From Lingula anatina (taxonomy: Eukaryota; Brachiopoda; Lingulata; Lingulida; Lingulidae), in the NCBI RefSeq assembly GCF_001039355.2, contig NW_019775731.1, positions 63,119 to 127,118 of the forward strand: 64,000 nt of DNA. The letters run 5' to 3'. The notes under the pieces were generated by a model. It ran no database searches and had not been told where the DNA came from. It saw only the letters and a list, made by a program, of their open reading frames with translations. A program made the position numbers and the translations under genes. Shown piece after piece: positions 56,479 through 64,000 of this stretch; the stretch's first letter is position 1, and the number at the start of each line of letters is the position of its first letter.

Positions 56479-57240
56479 GGTTGAGCTTGGAACTAGGCGT
56501 CAACCCAAGTGGTCCAGGTGTATTTCTGGGGGACATATGGACAAAGAATTTGTCATACAGCTAGAACCACCAAGAGGAATATTTATTACACTTAAAAGGA
56601 AAACAGAACAGATGACATCTCTCTCATCCTCAAATTCAACATACTGTGCATGTATATATGCATATATTTTACAAGCAGAGGGAGAATTTTTATATCAAAA
56701 ATTCTGTGATGAAACCAATTATGGATTAAGTGGTCAGTGTGGATGGGTGTTTGAAACTAACAGCTGCATTACAGTTAACATATTAGAAGTTTTATCATAA
56801 CATTTCCATCTTATTATATTTGTACATTAAACATACTCCATTTGTTTAACATGGGGTCGTGATCTTCGGTGGTGGACAGCTTTTTGAACAAGGGGATCAG
56901 AGGATTTGTACATATTGTATTTTCTGGATTATTAAACTTCTGACATAACAGGGAATTAATCATAAATGTATTATTTTAAAATGTTTATTTCAAATTTTTG
57001 AAATAAAATAATTTAGTTTTTTCTGAAATGTAGATGTTAAAATGTTGCATTTGTATGAAAACTACATTACAATATGTGAAGAACTTTTCAGTTTTTCTAT
57101 AAAAGATCTAAACAAGTGTAAGTTTGTTTGCACACTTGGTTATTTATGTGTACCCATAGGCAGTAAGTTGCCAAAAGCTTGATAGGTTATATCAAGATGA
57201 ATTAAATAAAAAATACATAATTTATTTTCATATATAGTCA
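56479..57240 (+). other. Probable SMIM7 3'UTR
   Basis: AT-rich sequence after the SMIM7 stop with canonical AATAAA hexamers at 57002-57007 and 57205-57210, either of which could end the transcript. The open frame 56537-56800 within it shows no domain and is not supported. Confidence 0.45.
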
Positions 57241-58002
57241 GTGCTGTCTCTTCATTCAGCCAGTGATGGGTTCTGTCTCTTGAGCCGCACACAAAACCGT
57301 GCACGGTAATAAGAATGGAAAATGGAAAGGGGGGGGGGAGTTAAAACGACAATTGTTCACGTGAACGTCCACATTAGTGGGCTGTATTGATGCATCCATG
57401 CTCATCCTTCATTGTTCACGATGCTATATTTCCCGTGTCTACTGCCGCTGACGTGCGTGACGTATCATTTTCATTAAAAAGAACATTGTATGAAAGCGAT
57501 GAATGATGCAATTACATTTTATGTGAAACTTTTGTCTGAAATATATTTTAAACTTGTCTGCCTTCCTACAGATTTTTGCCAGGAGTTGTGAAGGGGCGCA
57601 TTAAAAGCAGGCACTGTTAGGGAGCTTTAAAAAGGGCAGCCAGATTGAAGTGTGTCTAATTGCCTTTTGTAGAACAAAATACCAAGTGTCCTGACCGTGC
57701 CAACACACTGACTGCAGCAGCGAGCTCCATCCACGATTTCTACTCGGCCTGATTAACCCTTCGTATTTTACCTGCAAATATCTGGAAAATATCGAAGAGC
57801 GTATAATTTCTTATAAAAAAGAAATATTGTAGGTGCTTACTGACAGGGACCTCTTAAAACGCATTAGCTGAAATACTCATGGGACAGTGTATCAAAACTA
57901 AAACCAAGCGGATTACCTAATTGAAATTATATTTAGAGTATAAACCTGGCACAATTTAAAAATGTAAGATTGCCGAAGGTTTGTGAGAGATAGTGATGCA
58001 TT

Positions 58003-58492
58003 AGAGCATCTGCGGTGCGAATGGAGCAATAAAAGGTGATCGTCGGGTCAAGGATTTCGTCTGAACCACTCCGCCTCCCTTTATCGAGGATCATGACGTC
58101 TTTCGTGTCAAAAGTATGACTGGTGTTTTGCAGTCACGTAACCCTGCGACACTGGTGACAATTCAAAAACGGTTTACCCGAAAAAGACCTTGCGATAAAG
58201 ACGAAACGTCGTGATCTCCGTTTCAACGTAAGAACTGTAGAAGTATATATATTGATGCACCCTTGAAGATCTACATTAAAGTTGTAAAAAACAGTCCGAG
58301 CTTTCGGCCCCTGGGCCTTCTTCGGGGATTACCCCGATGATCCCTGAATCAACATGAATCCTCAACGTAAGAACTGCAAACGCCTTTGCCGAGATCCCGC
58401 AGAGTGCACGTGCTCCTGACTAAAGCTTTCCAGGTCTCCGAGACATATTTTAAAATCTGCCGCAGATCCATTCGCACCGCAGATGCTATATG
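58003..58492. mobile_element. About 490-bp segment bounded by a 21-bp inverted repeat
   Basis: AGCATCTGCGGTGCGAATGG(A) near 58009 faces its exact reverse complement ending at about 58488. The arms do not extend inward and no target duplication is evident. It may be a small DNA element, or a fold-back created when the nested insertion at 58225-58377 occurred. Classification uncertain. Confidence 0.4.
58224..58377. mobile_element. Short retroelement-like insertion flanked by 15-bp direct repeats
   Basis: The 15-mer TCAACGTAAGAACTG occurs at about 58223 and about 58362, flanking about 125 bp that contains 'tccgagctttcggcccctg' and a short inverted GGGGATTACCCC core. A 15-bp duplication fits a retrotransposition target site. 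Similar 'gccgaaagctcgga' tails accompany Penelope-like and other retroelements in invertebrates, but that assignment is from memory and unverified. Confidence 0.45.
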
Positions 58493-58507
58493 TTGAAAAT
58501 TGTACAT

Positions 58508-58510
<3 letters not shown>

Positions 58511-58564
<54 letters not shown>
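58511..58564 (+). repeat. CT dinucleotide microsatellite
   Basis: About 26 uninterrupted CT units. Confidence 0.95.
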
Positions 58565-58567
<3 letters not shown>

Positions 58568-59439
58568 ATTTTGAAACACATTTTAACATTTTGAAACGGT
58601 TGACTATAGATCGATCGTGTTCCCTTCAGAAAATATACTTAGAAATCGATCCTTTTTGTATTCTATATCATAGCTCAGGGACTGATCATGATATTTTTAA
58701 ATTATACCTTAGGGCATGCTATGTACATCATTCTATTTGAAACATATCCAGTTTCTTTTTAAATTCATCTCATTATGCAATAGTGCAATTATTCAAGTGT
58801 TTAAAATGGCATGATGTTATTTTCAGTGTTTGCAAATCACACATTTCAAAGTTGAGTGTAAAAACGCAATTTTCACGATGTTGGAGCTCAGGTAAGATTG
58901 TTTATTTAGCCAATCAACTACCTTATCATATTATTATAATCTGCATTGTATAAGTCAAATTTTATTCTTAATATTTACATTTGTGAATGACAAGCAATTT
59001 ATGAACATAAATTCGCTTTTTGGGGGTAGTTTTTGATTCAATCTAAAATACACAATTAAAGTAAAATTGATATGTAGTGGTTTTTTAGAACCTATACTAT
59101 ACTCTATTTGGAATGTATTTTTGTTCTCCAAATTTTGTAAATGAAAAATTTAAATTATTAACACAAAGCAGTTTCATTATAATTGTACTAATTTTAATTT
59201 TAATTAAAATAATATAAGTAAATTCTGTAGGTGCCAATTTTCACATTTATCATTTCCGGTCAAATTCAAATGGTTAATATCGCCTGTCGACCTATTCTTT
59301 GTCCAATGAATCCAGTCCTGTTCAAAAGATGTTCTATTTCCTCATTATATTTTATTACTTGAGCACATGAGTCCTCCAGTAAGTATACAATTGATTCTTA
59401 GGGCAAGTGTATCAAATTTGAGGAATGAAAGGAGGTGTC

Positions 59440-59916
59440 AGATGGGGCAAGTTCACTCCATTTTTGGGGTGACAGGTGAAGTTCATTCCATTTAAGGGGT
59501 GAGTGGTGGGAAGAATCCATTCCATTTGAGGGACGACAGGTGGGATGATTCCATTCCGTTTTAGGGGTGACAGGTGGGACGAGTTTATTCGATTGAAGGG
59601 GTGACTGGTGGGAAGAATCCATTCCACTTGAGGGGTGACAGGTGGGGCGAGTTCATTCCATTTGAGGGGTGGCAGGTGGGACGATTCCATTTCATTTGAG
59701 GGGTGACAGGTGGGGTGATTCCATTCCATTTGAGGGGTGACAGGTGGGGCCAGTTCACTTCATTTGAGGGATGACAGGTAGGACGATTCCATTCCATTTG
59801 AGGGGTGACAGGTGGGACGAGTTGACTTCATTTGAGGGGTGACAGGTGGGGCGAGTCCATTCAATTTCAGGGGTGGCAGGTGGGGCGATTCCATTTTTTT
59901 GAGGGGTGACAGGCAT
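59440..59916. repeat. Minisatellite, about 36-bp period, 12-13 units
   Basis: Tandem units built from 'ttgaggggtgacaggtgggg' followed by 'cgattccattccatt', with variants gtgggaagaatcc and gacgagttgac. Period is about 35-37 bp. The frames open across it on the minus strand (NGMNSP/HLSPLKWN-like) come from the repeat, not from a gene. Confidence 0.9.
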
Positions 59917-60234
59917 GTTGCTACAAACAAATTTAAATCTAATGAATAGACTGCAAGATTGCTAATTTATACATTATATTGAAATTTAGATATTCTTTCA
60001 GCGGGTCAATTGTCCAATTTAATATTTACAAAAAACTGTGCATTATTGCAAAGCTTCAAACCATTTCAATTTTAAATATCGCCAGGTTTCATAGAAAAGC
60101 TTCATTCCAAAAAGAAATTTACACCATTTTTCCAGATTGAACTTGAAACACATCTGTGTAATCTTTTCCCTTTTCCATTTTAATATTGCTGCACTGTGTA
60201 TTTTATATTTATATGAAAAAATAACGAGGAATTA

Positions 60235-60725
60235 TAAAAATATTTATTCGGATTTGATATAAGAGATACATGAAATTGAGCATGATATATGTCAACCAAA
60301 GACCTTGTTGCTTGCAGGCCCATGTTGCACAGTTTCTCCCTGTGTTTCTGAAATGACAAAATAATTAATAGAAATTTTGATTCAACTGACATAATGAGAA
60401 CATTTTGACTTATTCTAAAGAAGCGCAAAACATCTTATTTGAACATTTTCTTTTGAAAATATATGAAATAAATTACACATAACTTGGATGAAAGTACAAT
60501 CAAGTTTTAATATACATGTAGTTGGTTGTGTAATGGAGGGACAGAATACGGCACACTGGAGACGGTAGTCAACCTGCGTAAAACTTTCATATGTAAACCA
60601 TCGCTTTATGAGCAAATGACATCTGCGTGAACGTGTGTTGTATTATATATTAAAACACTTACCTTACAAAAAGATCCTTGACAGCATGTCAATCTTTAAG
60701 CATAAATGGATTGCCCAAGTGTAAT
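60235..60725 (-). ncRNA. Possible spliced non-coding transcript
   Basis: Minus-strand splice signals line up. An exon about 60662-60725 follows a T/C-rich TTTCAG and ends TGTAAG|GTAAGTG. A middle exon follows CACGCAG at about 60629. A terminal exon from about 60352 follows TCATTTCAG and carries AATAAA at 60247-60242. All three frames contain stops, so any product would be non-coding. Only signal matches support this. Confidence 0.3.
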
Positions 60726-61578
60726 CTGAAACAAGCAAGAGAACTTTAATAACTATGTGGACCCTTATTCTTGTAGTAATAATTATAATGATAAAATGAT
60801 GTATTTTAAAAATTGCTAATTTTTCCCAGGTGAAATGATAAATCCATTAAATCCATACAGTACATAAATATAACCCAAAAGAAATCGTTGAAAACCATCG
60901 TAATTATCTTCAAAAGCGACGTTTGAAATGTTAATTCAATTTGCCTTTGAAATTAAAGTACACCTTGATTAGGCAGACTTCTTGTATCCAAAACTCAGAA
61001 CTATGACAAGTCTTTTTTGTGCAGTTATGCTTATATTTACAAGAACAAAATATAAATGAAGTCAATTAAATTAATTTCCAGGGGTCATACAAAAATTTCA
61101 CACGTGCAGAACTAAATATAGCTAGTTTGAAAGATTTCAAGCAAACTTATTTTTTCATCAATGGTCAGCTGAAAGCACCATTTCTCCTGTACGTTTGTAG
61201 TCCCAAAGCATGGTTAACAACATATTCTGACATTGTGATTGACATTCAAGTAACAATGAGCATAATATTACAACAAATCGCGCTACTAATATATACAGTA
61301 AATTTTCTCTCATTCGGCACCTGTGTTTTCATGAGGGAGGTTATTGAAGAAGTAGTGCTACTTACCACATACTTGCTTCTACGTCTTATAAAAGCTAAAA
61401 CTTGTGAATTCACCACACATAATGATGCGTCTTCACTCAACTGTGCCCAACTGCAGAGTGAGTATTCAGCTTGCACTACGACGGGCAACTTATTGTTATG
61501 CAAATTACAACAGCTTTGGCCCATTTTGGGTGAGAGGCTTTGGCTAAAACTGCTCACAAATGTTTACTGTCAAAATAT

Positions 61579-61610
61579 CTTGGACATAATAATTCCTTTT
61601 TATGTCCAAG
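61579..61610. repeat. 11-bp-arm palindrome sharing its arm with 19615-19648
   Basis: CTTGGACATAA, ten-base spacer, TTATGTCCAAG. The arm is identical to the inner arm of the palindrome 42 kb away. Confidence 0.8.
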
Positions 61611-61753
61611 AAATATTAACGTACATTTTTGATACAAGTGAAGCCCACTTGTTGTTAAAATATACTACTTAAACACAAAAACTACTTTTAAAAATCACAA
61701 TTGAATAAAGCGTTTTTATGACTCTGTCTATATCTTAAAACCTAAGATCCACA

Positions 61754-62190
61754 CCCAGCAGGCATAGTTGCGTTGGGTCAACGTTGAAAACAGGTTGATA
61801 TTGAATTGCCGTTGATCTACCTTAATTCAAAGTTAAATCAACGTTGATTCAGCCACGTCGAAACACCGTCATAATGTGACGTTGACTCAACGTTGTATTT
61901 TGGTCAATGACACAACCTTGCAGTTATGGATTGTAATTTAAAATATTAATTATTGAAAACGTGATACTTTGTTTATCAATATAATAACAAAAGGGGTTTA
62001 AAGTAAAAGTGACAGTTGTTTTGTGTCTTTAGTTAACTAGTGAATTTTCTCAATTTGTTTTTCAGAAATACAATAAACTGAAATACTTGCAAGGTCAGCT
62101 AACACTAGGATGAATAAGTTGATGTAAATGTGATGGAGTTAACAGTTCTTGGTAACCTGTTATAGATAGGTTGAGGTGACTGTGACTTTG

Positions 62191-62251
<61 letters not shown>

Positions 62252-62605
62252 AAAAGAACTATATATATTAATCTAAACCTTGGAAATTTTAACTTAAAGG
62301 CCATACATTGATACCCTACATATATTTAGCCATCAAACATGTGCTACTGCTAAATACATCCAGGCTTATCTCNGGCCATACATTGATACCCTACATATAT
62401 TTAGCCATCAAACATGTGCTACTGCTAAATACATCCAGGCTTATCTCCCGCTGGGTGGGGTTGATATAACATTGTTTTCTGACGTTGATACAACGTTGTT
62501 ACCTGAGGTTGACACAACTTTCAAATCCAACGTTTATCCAATGTCTACTCAACGTTATGGTTCAACGTTGTTTCAACGTTAAAACAACATAATTTGCCCG
62601 CTGGG
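61754..62605. mobile_element. MITE-like element rich in CAACGTTGA palindromes, interrupted by AT repeat and contig join
   Basis: Outer ends CCCAGCAGGCATA and (reverse) CCCAGCGGGCAAA face each other. Both arms are filled with degenerate CAACGTTG repeats. Elements with this start and internal motif occur in many animal genomes as non-autonomous DNA transposons (family knowledge). The middle holds a TA microsatellite (62192-62249) and a 74-bp assembly duplication. A 3-bp ACA repeat flanks the ends, too short to be decisive. Confidence 0.65.
62299..62447 (+). repeat. Exact 74-bp direct repeat split by a single n (62373)
   Basis: 62299-62372 and 62374-62447 are identical and abut at the n. This is the same signature as the larger contig overlaps in this window, so it is most likely a scaffolding artefact. 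Confidence 0.9.
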
Positions 62606-62939
62606 ACAGTATTTTATGTAATGAAGCCAATCAGTAGAAATAGTTTAATATGGGCAGGACAAATGGGTCCTTTCTATATAACTGGACGCTAACATTGTCA
62701 TCCTGAGCGAAGTTGTATTGGTCACACATGATTTTTTTTACTTTGATACCATTCTTTCTAAATATTTTGTAGGCTTTAAAAGACAGAAGTTCGTTGAAAG
62801 AAATATTTTCAATTAGTATATAGAGTTTCAGTTTTGCATGATTTCCAAATGAGACAACAACGATTACATGGTCATTTTAACACCCCTTCCTGAAAATGAT
62901 ATATCTGAAAATGCCTGCTTCGCCCTCTACCAATTGTTT

Positions 62940-63069
62940 TCAGGGTCCTTCAGCGGGCCCCGAACCCCTCGCCAAGGGGGTGGGGGTGTGGGGGTGGGGG
63001 GGGTGGCGGGTGGCTTCACAACCCCGGACCCCCCCCCCCCCCTTCAAATAATCCTGGATCCGCCCCTGA
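62940..63069. mobile_element. Degenerate G/C-rich element ending CCTGGATCCGCCCCTG
   Basis: G-rich tract, then C homopolymer, then 'ttcaaataatcctggatccg' and CCCCTG, whose reverse complement CAGGGGCGGATCCAGG is a terminus seen on abundant MITE/SINE-like repeats in invertebrates (from memory). The left end is not clearly preserved. Confidence 0.45.
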
Positions 63070-63360
63070 ATATATTTAGGTTTAGAGTTATTTCATGTGC
63101 AACTTTTATGAAAAAAATGTAATTTCATTCCAGTTATTAAGAATAATCATAACAACCGTAATTGTAATAAACACCATCTTCATCTCCATCTTGCGATCAT
63201 GGTCATGTGGCTGTCGGAATGTGTTAGCGCAGAAATGTTGAGACTTGACAAGCAAAAGGTGTCTTCGCACGAGCATTGAATGTACTTGAGTGGAATGTTT
63301 AAACGCGTCTACAGCTGGATTAGTTGGGGAAGGACATCGTTAATTTCTTTAGGCACTTGG

Positions 63361-63674
63361 TATAAAAGACTGGTGAATCCATAATTTTGACAAGGGGTCC
63401 GCCTTTCTCAAACGGGGCCATGTCGCATGGAAATCGCGTATATTCAACGAAACCTATAGTCTGAGTCCTAGAATTTGACTTTCGCTGTGTTTTGCGTCAG
63501 CGTCGAGTCTGTGCACACCACCGAGTTTACTTTAGACCAAATCTGTTTGCGATCGTAACCGTCACCGTCACCGAAGAGCCTATTTTGTCTGTGACCTGGG
63601 GGCTTTAGTGAAGGAACTCCGCCTGTCACACCAGTTTTACAAAGTGCTCTCAAGTCTACCGTAGACCTAAAGAG
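63361..63674 (+). promoter_or_regulatory. TATA-box promoter and non-coding first exon of a gene continuing past the window
   Basis: TATAAAAG at 63361-63368 is followed about 300 bp later by a strong donor, AAAGAG|GTAAGT (exon end 63674). The intervening sequence is markedly richer in CpG and GC than its surroundings and has no long frame, as expected of a 5'UTR exon. The downstream gene is outside the window and unknown. Confidence 0.45.
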
Positions 63675-64000
63675 GTAAGTTGTTTTTTAATCAGTTGAAA
63701 TTTTGTAATGTGCAAAACTGATATTTGTGCAAAACTTCAGTACCTCTCGTTAACATTGATTTTGATTTCTGCTGGATAAAGAATATTTGAATAGCGGAAA
63801 TTGGGACACATCTCATAATTTGCTTTGTGACTTTGAATCACTGACGAGGTTAAAATCGGTCTTGTTATTGGCCAAAACGATAAAAATTATCAACTGAGAT
63901 AATTTGGGACAAATTCTTGGGGTTTTTATTGTCCTCTGTATTTGGATAGACTGAACCCAGTTTCTAAGGATAATTTAGCGTTTAAATAAGCAAAGGATAT

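Noticed and set aside
58349-58740. Frames with Arg-Glu or Leu-Ser repeats
   Set aside because: Translation of the CT microsatellite at 58511-58564.
59398-59797. Minus-strand frames with repeated HPSN/HLSPLKWN peptides
   Set aside because: Translation of the 36-bp minisatellite. The unit length and frame changes are those of the repeat, with no start or splice context.
61127-61672. 181-codon plus-strand frame
   Set aside because: It is long for AT-rich DNA but has no recognisable domain, has random-like composition with runs of Leu/Thr, lacks splice context, and has a 103-codon frame open on the opposite strand. Expression data would be needed to reconsider it.
62868-63122. 84-codon frame through G and C homopolymers
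   Set aside because: It spans a degenerate transposable element with low-complexity G/C runs; no protein similarity is recognised.

Overview
The window is AT-rich, intron-rich nuclear DNA of a metazoan. It shows GT-AG introns with exons mostly of 60-300 bp, AATAAA polyadenylation signals, MITEs, micro- and minisatellites, and animal gene families (ARF6, PLAA, SMIM7). The lower-half gene combines an N-terminal-histidine copper-type domain with EGF, DOMON and SEA domains and Glu/Pro-rich linkers. That mix points to a marine invertebrate, but I cannot place the phylum from sequence alone. There are no prokaryotic features.

Layout. (1) 1-1652: the last two coding exons of ARF6 on +, with the 5' part outside the window. 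(2) 4083-11343: a complete 11-exon PLAA/Doa1 orthologue on +. All phases close and it gives 797 aa. An inverted-repeat MITE with 8-bp target duplications sits in intron 1 and a decayed RTE-like LINE tail in intron 2. (3) 12010-18422: an unidentified 7-exon, 257-aa gene on -, convergent with PLAA, reconstructed from splice signals and phase. (4) 21729-44047: a large gene on -, about 22 exons and about 1225 aa. Its order is signal peptide, LPMO/X325-like domain with His at the predicted mature N-terminus, two EGF-like domains, a Skeletor/Knickkopf-type DOMON domain split by a phase-1 block (linker, second DOMON, linker), a third DOMON, SEA, one transmembrane helix and a short tail. (5) 53316-56478: SMIM7 on +, present as a four-exon copy and a complete five-exon copy. 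(6) 56.5-64 kb: repeats, a possible spliced non-coding transcript on -, and a TATA-type promoter with a 5'UTR exon of a gene that continues beyond the window.

Assembly structure matters here. Two long near-identical tandem blocks (41469-47019 / 47022-52250 and about 52858-54631 / 54633-56400) and a 74-bp block (62299 / 62374) each meet at a single 'n'. They look like unmerged contig overlaps or alternative haplotypes, not biological duplications. The duplicated exon 1 of the large gene and the duplicated SMIM7 should therefore each be counted once.

The genes do not form a pathway. ARF6 and PLAA are housekeeping trafficking and ubiquitin factors and SMIM7 is a small membrane protein. The most unusual item is the multidomain cell-surface gene on -, with its LPMO-like head, interrupted DOMON domain and repeat-coded linkers.
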